40,321 nucleotides of DNA from Actinomycetaceae bacterium (lineage in GTDB: Bacteria; Actinomycetota; Actinomycetes; Actinomycetales; Actinomycetaceae), in contig JAUNVG010000017.1 of the NCBI GenBank assembly GCA_030537735.1, forward strand, positions 1 to 40,321. The letters run 5' to 3'. The notes under the pieces were generated by a model. That model did no database searches. It was not told the DNA's origin and saw only the letters and a program-made list of their open reading frames with translations. The number at the start of each line of letters is the position of its first letter. Within the stretch, counting starts at the first letter, position 1. Below, in pieces: positions 23,801 through 31,181 of the stretch. The position numbers and the translations under genes are program-made.

Positions 23801-26639
23801 AGAACTACTGAAGCTCTATAACCAGCGGTTCAACTCTCATGTGCAACGCTCCTACGAAACTGAAGGTCAAGCTCTGCGCTTACCTGGCCTGGCTAAAACG
23901 TTCACTCTACATGATCACCAAAAAACTGCTGTAGCCAGAATGATCGCCGAACCCACCACTGGGTTATTCCATGAGGTGGGGGCTGGCAAAACCCTGGAGA
24001 TGGTTGCGGGCGTGATGGAACAAAAACGCCTTGGCTTAATTCAAAAACCGATGATAGTTGTGCCTAACCATATGCTCGCGCAATTCGAGCGCGAATGGTT
24101 GCAGGCATATCCACAAGCCAAAATCCTCGCCGCCGACAAAGACGACATCACGAACAAGTCCGGTCGAGGTGACTTCATGGCACGAGTGACCACCTCGAAT
24201 TGGGACGCGGTCATATGTACTCAATCGGCGTTTCGTAAAATCCCTGTCGATGCAGGCACATTGGAAACGTACATGGGCAAGGAAATCGAAAACCTTGAAA
24301 ACTGGTTAGCGTCGTCAAAAGACGCTGAACGCTACAGTGTCTCACGTGCAGAAAAAACCCTGATACGCATGAAAACCCAACTCGAGCAACGCTTGGCCAA
24401 GCTTAAAGACTCAGCAGATACTGGTTTAACCTTCGATAAGCTCGGGGTGGACTATCTGGTCGTCGATGAGGCGCACCACTACAAGAACCTCAGTGCCCGC
24501 ACCCGCACGCAAGGAATCATTTCGTCCTCTGCCGCTGATCGTGCGCAAGACCTCGATATGAAGCTGAGCTACCTGCGTCAAACCTACGGAGCGCGTTGCG
24601 CCACTTTCGCTACCGCCACGCCTGTGGCGAACACGATGGGTGAGATGTGGGTAATGACGCACTACCTGCGCCCGGATCTGCTGGAAGAAAGCGGGCTAGA
24701 TACATTCGACCAATGGGCGAAAACCTTCACTGAAATCACTAGCTCAGTAGAAGCCACAGCCGCAGGCACTCTAGAAGTCCGCCAACGCCCCGCGCGGTTT
24801 AAGAACTTACCTGAACTGATGCAAATGTGGAGCACGTTCGCAGACGTGAAAACCCGCGATCAGTTGAACCTGAAAACGCCAGATATTGCAGTTAATCACG
24901 ATGGGAACCGCAGCCCTGAAATCGTCAGCGTTGAAGCTGGCAGTGGTATTGACCAGTTCCAAGAACGCATCCTGAAGCGTGCTGAACTAATTCAAAGCCG
25001 CCAGATTGAGCCGCATATCGACAACTGGCTAACGCTATCTAACGACGGTAAAGCAATGGCCACCGACTATAGGCTCATACCCGAAAAGTCCCGTGAACGT
25101 GCCCTTGAAGGAGTCGATCTTCCACTGGAGCAGCAAAAGGTCGATGTCGCAGCTGACCGAATAAGCGACATATACCAGCAAACGAAAGACAACACGTACC
25201 TCGATGAGCTCGGGCAAGTCAGTGACACTAGAGGAGCATTACAGATCGTCTTTGTCGATCAAGGCACACCCACCAGCAAAAACGCGCACGAATGGAATCT
25301 GTACGACGAGCTGAAAATGAAGCTAGTCGAGCGTGGAGTGCCAGCAGACAAAATCGTTTACACACACGACGCTTCCACAACCGTGGAAAAAGACCGGATC
25401 TTCGCTAAAGCTCGAACCGGTGCAATAAGTGTCCTAATAGGTTCAACTGAAAAGATGGGCACGGGCGCGAACATGCAAAGCCGCGCAGTGGCACTACACC
25501 ACCTAACCGCGCCCTGGCGGCCCGCTGACCTAGCGCAGCGAGAAGGCAGGATCATCCGACAAGGTAATCAAAACGGTGAAATCCAAATCCTACGCTACGT
25601 CACCGAACGGTCTTTCGATACATACATGTGGCAGACTCTAGAGCGCAAAGCTAACTTCATCAATCAAATCATGTGCGGAGACTACTCCGGGCGTGAGGCT
25701 GAAGACCTTTCTGACGACGCTGCATCTTATGCACAAGTCAAAGCAATCGCATCAGGTAACCCACTATTAATAGAAGAAGCACAAATCCAAAACGAATTGC
25801 GCACCTACACGCGCCGCAGCCAAGCATGGCGATCAAACCGAAACCTACTTCAGTCACAAGTAGTTCAAGCTAAAACAGCAATACGAACTCTTGTCGAGAA
25901 AAGAAAACACCTTGAAGCACTCGCTCAAACCGTGGTCTCCACAAAAGGCGCGAACTTTACCGCATCCATCAATGGGCAAACCTACACCAGTCGCATTGAC
26001 TTCGCGAACGCGCTCAAGGCCGCGCTACGCCCTGACTACGCCACCGCCACCGGCCGCTGCAAAAATCTCTACGAGAGCCTATACAGCTATAAGGGGATAA
26101 GCCTCATTCCGAAAGTGACCATAGGCAATACACCGCTTCTGGTCGGCCTAGAACCGGCAAAACATCTCAACGGTGAACCCGGCTTCGCCTTCGCTTTCCC
26201 CAGACACAACTTTCCTCACATCCCCACCTCGGACGTGGCGCATGTAGCGATCACTTTGAAAGACATTGAAGATGCAAAAGTCTCGGTCGTGACCCGCCTG
26301 GAAAACCGAGTACAATCCCTTGGCACCGAAATATCTCATATCAACGAACGCATCGACAACTACACGACTGAATCCGAACGCGCAAAAGCGGAGCTTGCTC
26401 TAGACGATCCGTGGGCAGAAAAACTCCGAGACACTAAAGAGCAACTACAAACCATCCGCAGTAAAATTGCGGCGTGGGAGATCGACAAAGCATCTGAACC
26501 CCCAGCGCATGTACCCCCACATGCCGCCAGACTCGGTGATCTAACAACCAACTTCGGTGCTCCGCTCAAATCCGCAGCTGCTACACCCACTGTAGCTAAA
26601 CTTAACGGTGCAACTAACGGCAGAACGGCGCAACTGTGA
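20757..26639 (+). CDS. N6-adenine methyltransferase-SNF2 helicase, DarB-like
   Basis: 1960 residues. A short acidic helix (LSLEDLWANLNDEEN) leads to a 260-residue Arg/Ser/Thr-rich disordered stretch. Then a methyltransferase domain shows motif I LEPGCGVGTF (about 385) and motif IV GNVPFGD, followed by a long spacer. A superfamily-2 helicase has HDHQKTAVARM, Walker A GAGKT (about 1074), VVDEAHHYKN (about 1236), TATPVANT (about 1284), GTGANMQS (about 1567) and QREGRIIRQG (about 1594). A coiled C-terminal region follows. Phage P1 DarB-like proteins of this build protect incoming DNA from restriction. AAGGAG lies 4 bases before ATG 20757; an upstream in-frame ATG at 20610 lies inside the recombinase-like gene. 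The disordered stretch coincides with another open frame. Confidence 0.88.
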   Translation: MQEIQLSLEDLWANLNDEENTNDNARDNRKTATNDRPASLDASQPQPARTVGGRSRSERGGNSSRHTTGHASAHHDGQLSSRRSHTEHSTPASSRTSDANPTERKRTTPERASVLDALGEAESLFSQAQSNGATDPVGGDFRHQTDTLPRTMAVGAKQPDLLRRNDAREPARGFDNRRLADLGAAKAGRIPGKTGTDPLLFTRPEQVESDERGSESRPSAQSAGLHEGKRSTTEHSDRGHRSGDRQASRTNAIRTDRRPPASLVPPVPTTTWKPGLTPTSPTTVTARIDANINAIEIVKNLDGHAPTQQQQALLAKYSGWGGLSAVFDERNQTHNARRTRLKSLLSEDEYSAARRSVLNAHYTHPAYANAIWQSLTNYGFNSGSVLEPGCGVGTFIGQAPQGAQMTGVEIDPLSASIAQALYPNATIRNEGYESTPTPELFDAAVGNVPFGDINLYDPAGNPGNHSIHNHFIIKALSQTKPGAVVAVITSRYTLDAANPAARRDMYEKADLLSAVRLPTGAHSEVANTEALTDVLVFRVRKDSETALPFMWEHSTAVDINGESVRINTFFQDHPTSVLGEFRVGQGMYNAKTLHVDPTSETAKNPVRIAELLSERVSADLGQARKNGLTYSPEHAPEHLPVANAPATRTLGSIRSSETGFETLTHTGWEPLKVPKTQAGELTALLEIRDSVRALIEAEAASATDTPQLAHLRDQLKTRYSSYFDKYGALNRAQRKTYLNSKGKEVYRERRPPVMRIFEKDPFAPLAKAVEVYDADAQTAQPAPIQRGRQIFAKYTPKGADTPTDAMYICLEQKGKIDLDYIAYLLGETDIKTVREQLGTEIFDLPGGQYATRAQYLSGNVRSKPQTAMNLSEADSRYQVNVDALKEVIPADLTPMDISVEPGAAWISPKLHTQFIRQLVRQSDIVMGHDPINGWGMKGTYTHGVLQTATWGTPRMSATQIFLNLCNNAPIRVFDADSETKTEHLNPVATEAAQGKAEQIRDEFVKWVWDDPNRAEELLKLYNQRFNSHVQRSYETEGQALRLPGLAKTFTLHDHQKTAVARMIAEPTTGLFHEVGAGKTLEMVAGVMEQKRLGLIQKPMIVVPNHMLAQFEREWLQAYPQAKILAADKDDITNKSGRGDFMARVTTSNWDAVICTQSAFRKIPVDAGTLETYMGKEIENLENWLASSKDAERYSVSRAEKTLIRMKTQLEQRLAKLKDSADTGLTFDKLGVDYLVVDEAHHYKNLSARTRTQGIISSSAADRAQDLDMKLSYLRQTYGARCATFATATPVANTMGEMWVMTHYLRPDLLEESGLDTFDQWAKTFTEITSSVEATAAGTLEVRQRPARFKNLPELMQMWSTFADVKTRDQLNLKTPDIAVNHDGNRSPEIVSVEAGSGIDQFQERILKRAELIQSRQIEPHIDNWLTLSNDGKAMATDYRLIPEKSRERALEGVDLPLEQQKVDVAADRISDIYQQTKDNTYLDELGQVSDTRGALQIVFVDQGTPTSKNAHEWNLYDELKMKLVERGVPADKIVYTHDASTTVEKDRIFAKARTGAISVLIGSTEKMGTGANMQSRAVALHHLTAPWRPADLAQREGRIIRQGNQNGEIQILRYVTERSFDTYMWQTLERKANFINQIMCGDYSGREAEDLSDDAASYAQVKAIASGNPLLIEEAQIQNELRTYTRRSQAWRSNRNLLQSQVVQAKTAIRTLVEKRKHLEALAQTVVSTKGANFTASINGQTYTSRIDFANALKAALRPDYATATGRCKNLYESLYSYKGISLIPKVTIGNTPLLVGLEPAKHLNGEPGFAFAFPRHNFPHIPTSDVAHVAITLKDIEDAKVSVVTRLENRVQSLGTEISHINERIDNYTTESERAKAELALDDPWAEKLRDTKEQLQTIRSKIAAWEIDKASEPPAHVPPHAARLGDLTTNFGAPLKSAAATPTVAKLNGATNGRTAQL
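20803..21585 (+). CDS. Overprinted 260-codon gene inside the methyltransferase-helicase gene
   Basis: 260 residues in the frame different from both the recombinase-like gene and the methyltransferase-helicase. The product is protein-like: acidic, Trp/Leu/Glu/Gln-rich and mostly helical (VFWTHWAKQNPSLVKPKV, DSIIDDWQTWVQPKLEEYLE, DIEAEIDKLAEQMQYELIDD). There is no membrane segment. ATG 20803 overlaps the recombinase-like TGA as ATGA, the coupling used throughout this element. A second in-frame ATG at 20821 has GAGGAAAA before it. It stops at 21585, just before the conserved methyltransferase domain begins in the other frame. The family is not recognised. It could be a genuine overlapping gene, or the other frame could be the accidental one here. 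Confidence 0.62.
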   Translation: MMRKTPMIMRETIEKQLQMTDPLAWMQASPSQREQWVDEAVANVEEIQADILQDMPAPTMTGNYLQDVATLNTQRLQAAELAMPTPPSESEQRQSARVFWTHWAKQNPSLVKPKVMALLTQWEEIFDTRPIHYLGLWQWEQNNPIYFEETMPESLREDSIIDDWQTWVQPKLEEYLEKQVPIHCFSPDLSRWNLMSEDLSLDHLRRVLGYMKEKDPLLNIAIEDIEAEIDKLAEQMQYELIDDPLPLWYHQYQQQHGNPA

Positions 26640-27001
26640 GTCCATGTATTACAAGCTTAATTTTCGTTCCGTCCTACACAGGTGTAACGATCACATGGGG
26701 CACGCACTCCTATGTCTGCCCAGTCGCACTTTTGCGCTACTTCGAGATTCATGGTTACGCCTCTCCTTCTACATCTTTGGCGGGTTTGGAGTCGTTACGG
26801 GACACACTGCAAACCCGCCTAAATCACTCACAGGGGCAGGAGCGCAGCACACAAGTGCAGGTATCAACCTTCACACCCGATACGCTGTCTCTGGGACGAG
26901 CGTGGAGCAAGACCGATCCACAGCGGTTCACAGCGTGTGAGTATGTAGAGGTTACGGGCTGGACAATCACCGATTACCATCGCTCGCTGATTCTGATTTA
27001 G
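26636..27001 (+). CDS. Unknown 121-residue protein coupled to the methyltransferase-helicase
   Basis: It starts with GTG at 26636, overlapping the upstream TGA as GTGA. The N-terminal half is rich in aromatic and hydrophobic residues (VTITWGTHSYVCPVALLRYFEIHGYA), followed by a Ser/Thr/Gln stretch, then SKTDPQRFTACEYVEVTGWTITDYHRSLILI. The beta-rich pattern suggests a small soluble domain. The family is not recognised. An overlapping alternative frame (26608-26940) reads less like protein. Coupling suggests a partner or accessory of the large enzyme. Confidence 0.6.
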   Translation: MSPCITSLIFVPSYTGVTITWGTHSYVCPVALLRYFEIHGYASPSTSLAGLESLRDTLQTRLNHSQGQERSTQVQVSTFTPDTLSLGRAWSKTDPQRFTACEYVEVTGWTITDYHRSLILI

Positions 27002-27058
27002 GTGGGATGAAAGGACATTGCACGCGCCCAGTAGCCGGCCGGCGTGCAGTTCACTCAT

Positions 27059-27091
27059 GATAGTGGGGCACATCAAATGCGCCCCACTATC
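27059..27091. terminator. Bidirectional terminator between convergent genes
   Basis: A perfect 11-bp stem (GATAGTGGGGC / GCCCCACTATC) with an 11-base loop, between the plus-strand unknown gene and a minus-strand small gene. Flanks are TTAGT and TGA, so T-tracts are short. Confidence 0.75.
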
Positions 27092-27099
27092 TTAGTCAA

Positions 27100-27366
27100 C
27101 TAACCTTCATGCACGTCCGTCGATGGTGGTGCTGGCTTACGTTTGCGTTTGCGTACCGTGTTCTTGATCGGCTTCGTTGGATCTGGCAGTTGCCTCAGTT
27201 CGGACTGACTCCATCCTGCCTTTATTGCCATGTCGTAGGCATCGACATAGCGTTTTGAGCACTGCAAAAACTCCGCTGCTGCGTGCGCAAGTTCGTCAGC
27301 AGTTGCCTGTCGGCTACTGAGCTGGTCAAACAAAATACTACGGTAGTGCTCATGAGTTTCACTCAT
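27100..27366 (-). CDS. Small unknown protein with basic C-tail
   Basis: 88 residues. It is helical (HYRSILFDQLSSRQATADELAHAAAEFLQCSKRYVDAYDMAIKAGWSQSELRQL), followed by a Lys/Arg-rich disordered tail (NTVRKRKRKPAPPST). The helical part has the feel of a small DNA-associated helix bundle, but I do not recognise a family. The ATG at 27366 has AAAGGA 8 bases upstream; an in-frame ATG at 27423 lacks one. The shared 21-bp motif lies about 40 bases upstream. Confidence 0.7.
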   Translation of the reverse strand: MSETHEHYRSILFDQLSSRQATADELAHAAAEFLQCSKRYVDAYDMAIKAGWSQSELRQLPDPTKPIKNTVRKRKRKPAPPSTDVHEG

Positions 27367-27404
27367 CTTAGTGTCCTTTCGTTCATTGAGATCCGACACC
27401 AAGT

Positions 27405-27425
27405 ACGTCATGGGCGCGCGCACGT
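27405..27425 (-). promoter_or_regulatory. Shared 21-bp motif, copy 2
   Basis: ACGTCATGGGCGCGCGCAC and the next two bases match 18193-18213 at 19 of 21 positions. It lies upstream of the minus-strand start at 27366. Both copies have the same orientation relative to the gene they precede, which fits a common regulator. Confidence 0.45.
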
Positions 27426-27450
27426 AGTGAGCGCTTGGGCGCAGGTACTC

Positions 27451-28362
27451 TTAGTCCAGTAACCGGTTGAAGAATTCTTCTTCAGTTAAGACTTCAATGT
27501 GCCTGCCTGTTGCTCGCATTTGGCGGGCTTTATCTAGTTTGCGTGAGGCAGATGCTCCGGGCACCCACACGCGCGGGTTTGGCGTGCCAACAACCAACAT
27601 CGTTGTTTTCGCGGTCACGTTGTTTTCTGCGCTGCCTCCAACCGCGATGATTAGTTCTTGCACAGCGGTGCGTTTGGCGCGTTCGAGGGTGCCGGTGATA
27701 GCAATTCTTTGACCGGATAATATGTCGCTGCCTCCATAGGTTGAGATTAGTTCTTCGCTGGTAGCTTTGCCTGGTCGAGGTGCTAGGCGCGAGCGTGAGA
27801 TATGCGCACCAGTAGGTGGGCACAGTTCTTCTATCGCGTCCCAAGTGTGATCGAGTTGCATACGCGCGAAGATTCGTCCGCACGCATTCGCGTCAAAACT
27901 CGCATCGTGATGGTTGTCTAGTGAATCGTCTGGAAAGTAATATCCAAACACGTCGGGCAGCGTCTTGGTTTCGAGCACGTCAGCTAAGATTCGTCTGGCT
28001 AGTCGCACTGTGCAAAATCTTCGATTTAGTATTGGCTCTAGTCCGTATAGATCTGCTAGATCGCTTAGTACGTATCCGTCAAAGGCCATGTTGTGAGCTA
28101 CGATCGGCAGGTCGCCAACTATTTTCCGTATGCTCGGTTCTACCTGTGACCATTGCGGCGCGTGCTTTACATCTACATCAGTGATCCCATGTATGTATGT
28201 GTTAATCGGGTTGAAGTAATCAACGCTTTCGTGGGGACGTAGCAACGTTGACAGCTCCTCGACGGCACGTCCCTGGCTGTCGAACCTAACTGCGGCTATA
28301 GCACAAGCTGAACGTCGTTGTTCATTGGCTGTTTCGAAGTCAATTGCTACAAACGGTTGCAT
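27451..28362 (-). CDS. DnaQ-like 3'-5' exonuclease with C-terminal BRCT domain
   Basis: 303 residues. An N-terminal DEDDh exonuclease has motif I AIDFETANEQRR, motif II VAHNMAFDGYVL and motif III HHDASFDANACGRIF. A linker leads to a BRCT domain (SDILSGQRIAITGTLERAKRTAVQELIIAVGGSAENNVTAKTTMLVVG). This resembles the actinobacterial 'exonuclease, DNA polymerase III epsilon' type with ligase-like BRCT. It would trim DNA 3' ends in the cytoplasm, perhaps in replication or repair of transferred single strands (inference). No coupled neighbour; a purine-rich GGGAGCGG site precedes the ATG. Confidence 0.9.
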   Translation of the reverse strand: MQPFVAIDFETANEQRRSACAIAAVRFDSQGRAVEELSTLLRPHESVDYFNPINTYIHGITDVDVKHAPQWSQVEPSIRKIVGDLPIVAHNMAFDGYVLSDLADLYGLEPILNRRFCTVRLARRILADVLETKTLPDVFGYYFPDDSLDNHHDASFDANACGRIFARMQLDHTWDAIEELCPPTGAHISRSRLAPRPGKATSEELISTYGGSDILSGQRIAITGTLERAKRTAVQELIIAVGGSAENNVTAKTTMLVVGTPNPRVWVPGASASRKLDKARQMRATGRHIEVLTEEEFFNRLLD

Positions 28363-28977
28363 ACCCGCTCCCTGTTTATGTGTTTAACACCTCCACCCTA
28401 TAACAAACAATCCGTTTAACTAGCGATACCGTGGCAGCCCAACGCAGACCGCACTTTTTGCGCGCGCTCCCAATAGCGCGCGCACCTCCCGCCCATCCTC
28501 ATGCGCACGACGCCCACGGCGTGCGCACATTTTTCCGCCCAAAGGGCGGCGTGATCTTCCCCTCGCATACGTGCGAGTGAGGTGGGTTTACACAGTGATG
28601 GACAACGGACACTTCTTAAGGGTGTCCCAATGTTGCCCACAATGTGCAAACCCACTTGCCTGCCCACAATCACGCGCCGCCAGGCTGTCTACGCCACCGC
28701 CCACGCCACGCTCATGTGGACAGCCGCAAGGACTCAACACCAAGGCGTCGAGCATTTTTCCAAAGCCTAATCCACCTTTACCAACGCAAAGGCTGCTTGC
28801 ATCGCCCAACCAAGTGCGCGCACAGCGCGCACGACTTTCGGGCGTAGCAAGCTATAGATAATAGTGCCTATTATCACTTGTTTTGCTCGACACGTGTCGG
28901 CAAAAGTGGCACACTATTGTTAAGTGTGATCCTCACTGTGTGAGGTCGCTGCGCTAGGCATTTTGAAGTTTGGGGGC
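28363..28977. other. 615-base gene-free region with stacked inverted repeats: candidate oriT
   Basis: It lies directly upstream of mobC and the relaxase gene. Inverted repeats seen in order: GCGCGCGC / GCGCGCGC (28460-28483), CCGCCC-AAA-GGGCGG (28535-28549), CTCGCA / TGCGAG (28562-28577), GGACAC / GTGTCC (28607-28627), GATAATAG-TGC-CTATTATC (28857-28875), TTTTGCTCGACAC / GTGTCGGCAAAA (28881-28905) and CCTCAC-TGT-GTGAGG (28931-28945). GCCCACAAT occurs twice between 28634 and 28672. Short open frames here overlap one another and lack ribosome sites. The nick site cannot be located by eye. Confidence 0.65.
28857..28905. repeat. Paired dyads just upstream of mobC
   Basis: GATAATAGTGCCTATTATC is a perfect palindrome with a 3-base centre (28857-28875). 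It is followed by a dyad with arms TTTTGCTCGACAC and GTGTCGGCAAAA (28881-28905, one bulged base). The outer sequences AATAGTGCC (28860-28868) and GGCACACTATT pair as well, so a larger nested cruciform is possible. Position suits relaxosome binding or mob autoregulation. Confidence 0.7.
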
Positions 28978-29373
28978 ATGATGAAAGCCAGACCTGTTGT
29001 GCGTCGGTCGGTTAAAAGTGCCCCAGGTATGAAACGTGTTCCGGTGCGTGTTTGGATGACTGAGTTCGAGCGCCAGCAGTTAAAGATGCTTGCCAGTGCG
29101 AACCATGTTTCGATGTCGAAGTATTTGCTCGATAGCGCGCTGCATACGTCACATCGCGCAACCCCTGCGCAGATAATGAGTCTCGTTGAAGAGCTTGAAT
29201 CATTGCGCGCTCATCTGGGTAAAGTGGGTTCTAACCTTAATCAAATTGCGCGCCACGCAAACACGCATTACGAAGTACCTACCGACGCGGCGTTCACTGC
29301 TAGGCAAGTGTATGAACTTGTAACTAAGATCAACGAAGTCATTAGTGGCGGTGGTGTTGCACATGATGCCTAA
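28978..29373 (+). CDS. mobC: MobC-like relaxosome accessory protein
   Basis: 131 residues. The basic N-terminus contains RVPVRVWMTEFERQQLKMLASANHVSMSKYLLDSAL, the ribbon-helix-helix start of MobC proteins. The C-terminal half shows the MobC signature (LRAHLGKVGSNLNQIARHANTH). It binds oriT and helps the relaxase melt the nick region. The ATG at 28978 (after GGGGGC) is more likely than the TTG at 28963; the ATG at 28981 is also possible. It overlaps the relaxase start. Confidence 0.88.
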   Translation: MMKARPVVRRSVKSAPGMKRVPVRVWMTEFERQQLKMLASANHVSMSKYLLDSALHTSHRATPAQIMSLVEELESLRAHLGKVGSNLNQIARHANTHYEVPTDAAFTARQVYELVTKINEVISGGGVAHDA

Positions 29374-31126
29374 CATCACGCGCGGGGGAGATACCACTGG
29401 GCTCATGCTCTACCTCGTGGGACCGGGGCGTGCGAATGAACACGAAAACCCGCACCTGATAGCACACGGTGCTGACCAAGTGATCGGCAATACTGATATA
29501 GGAACAACAGACGCGGTATCGATCGCAACCGAACTCGATACCTACATGAACTTTCACGGCGTCTACCCACAAGGGTCAATACACCACTACGATTACGAAA
29601 CGAACCAGCGGATACTAATCAACCGCGCACCCAACCATGTATGGCACTGTTCGCTATCACTAGCACCTGATGAACCTGCTTTATCTGATGCGCAGTGGAC
29701 AGAAATCGCGCACGACTTCATGCGTGAGATGGGATTCGTTGAAGAAGGAAAACCACCCGCGCGTTGGGTCGCGGTGCATCACGGAACTTCAAAAGCCGGC
29801 GGCGATCACATTCACATTGTCGCCAACATCGTGCGCACTGACGGCACCCGCGTCAACCTGCATAACGACTACAAACGAGCACAAGCAACCTGCAACAAGT
29901 TAGAGCACAAGTACGCTCTAGCCATCGTGGAGGGCCGCGAACACGGACGCGGATCAATTAATGACAGTGCCGAGGCATTAAATGCTGCTGCGAAAAACGG
30001 TAGCCGTTTAACAGACCGCGCGCGCCTGGAAACGCGCGTGCGCGCAGCCGCTACCGCTGCACGCAACGAATCCGATTTCATCACCCTAGTACAACAAAGT
30101 GGAGTGCGAATCCGCCCCTATTTCGCTAAAGGAACCACCGACGTAATCACCGGATACGCGGTGGCATTGCACACTACCGGAGACACTAAGCGCCAATGGT
30201 ACGGCGGTGGCAGGCTCGCCCGCGACTTGACTCTAACCCGCTTACGCAGGCGCTGGCCAGATACTCCGTTATCAGCTGCCCAAGCAGCACACACATGGCG
30301 AGGCGCGTGGCGCGGCAAGCGTGACAACAGTGTCAACGCTTCCCTACGTGAACGCCTGCGCAAGGTGGAGCAAGTGCGTGAACGCATACGAGCCACTGAC
30401 TACACTGATCCAACCGCGCTTGCAGACATGACACAAGACGTGGCGGGCATCTACAGTGCCGCTGCGACGCAATACACCGGTACCCCGTTAGGGCGACAGT
30501 TCGATACGGCTGCACGCCAACTAGGGCGCGCCGCGCAACTTAAATCGCGCCCGCGCGGTTGCAATCCAACTCACCCCGCAACGCGCGCCGCTGCGAACGC
30601 ACTACTGCTTTACGCAGCCACCGACCCCCAAATGCGTCAAGTCATCATTGCCTACCAAATGCTGCGGCTTGTGAAAGAACTAGCCGCCCTCTATGAGCAG
30701 GCACGCCAAACCCGCACCGCGGAAGTTCTGCTTCGCGACACGCAAGGCGTGTATGCCAATGTCACTCGCCACATCGATGTGAGCACACTAGAGGCATCAA
30801 TCGAACGCAAACTAGGTGAGCTAACTCAACCCACCACGACAGTAATTGAACGCAGCATTGACCAACCCGCAGCTACTCCACAGGCTACTAAACCCACTCT
30901 GGGGACTGCTAAATCCTCCCCTGAAGCTTTACAGCCTGCACCCGTATCTGAACCGTCAGAACCAGCCACAGACTCTGACGATCATTTACCGCACTTACCT
31001 GAACATGTAAAACGCCTAGCTGCGTTAATGCCGCCACCAGGCACTAAACCGGCCCGCACCTCCGCAACAGCGAGTGACGTTAATGTGCCTAAAGGCCATG
31101 AACCTAAGCGAGGGCGAACACTGTAG
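29363..31126 (+). CDS. HUH relaxase, MobA/VirD2-like
   Basis: 587 residues. The N-terminal relaxase domain has NITRGGDTTGLMLYLVGPGRANEH, with the candidate nucleophile Tyr in LYLV, and the HUH metal site HHGTSKAGGDHIHIV (about 138-150). A long helical middle (RLRRRWPDTPLS, DYTDPTALADMTQDV) and a Pro/Thr/Ser-rich C-tail follow. It nicks oriT, stays bound to the 5' end and leads the strand out. The ATG at 29363 or 29366 overlaps the mobC stop (29371-29373); a GTG at 29345 would add six residues. It fits a MOBP-type enzyme, class not proven. Confidence 0.9.
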   Translation: MMPNITRGGDTTGLMLYLVGPGRANEHENPHLIAHGADQVIGNTDIGTTDAVSIATELDTYMNFHGVYPQGSIHHYDYETNQRILINRAPNHVWHCSLSLAPDEPALSDAQWTEIAHDFMREMGFVEEGKPPARWVAVHHGTSKAGGDHIHIVANIVRTDGTRVNLHNDYKRAQATCNKLEHKYALAIVEGREHGRGSINDSAEALNAAAKNGSRLTDRARLETRVRAAATAARNESDFITLVQQSGVRIRPYFAKGTTDVITGYAVALHTTGDTKRQWYGGGRLARDLTLTRLRRRWPDTPLSAAQAAHTWRGAWRGKRDNSVNASLRERLRKVEQVRERIRATDYTDPTALADMTQDVAGIYSAAATQYTGTPLGRQFDTAARQLGRAAQLKSRPRGCNPTHPATRAAANALLLYAATDPQMRQVIIAYQMLRLVKELAALYEQARQTRTAEVLLRDTQGVYANVTRHIDVSTLEASIERKLGELTQPTTTVIERSIDQPAATPQATKPTLGTAKSSPEALQPAPVSEPSEPATDSDDHLPHLPEHVKRLAALMPPPGTKPARTSATASDVNVPKGHEPKRGRTL

Positions 31127-31181
31127 TGCGCACGGTGATGGACGTAGGCAGTGTCAAACCACGACTAGAGAAAGAACACCA

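Noticed and set aside
26608..26940. Alternative frame overlapping the helicase end and the 121-residue gene
   Set aside because: No coupling to the upstream stop and a poorer composition than the GTGA-coupled frame.
28460..28483. GCGCGCGC hairpin as a transcription terminator
   Set aside because: The T-run precedes the hairpin on the plus strand and becomes an A-run after it on the minus strand, so neither direction fits.
28571..28861. Several overlapping plus-strand open frames in the gap before mobC
   Set aside because: They overlap in different frames, are Pro/Arg/Cys-rich, lack ribosome sites and cross several inverted repeats; better explained as oriT-region DNA.
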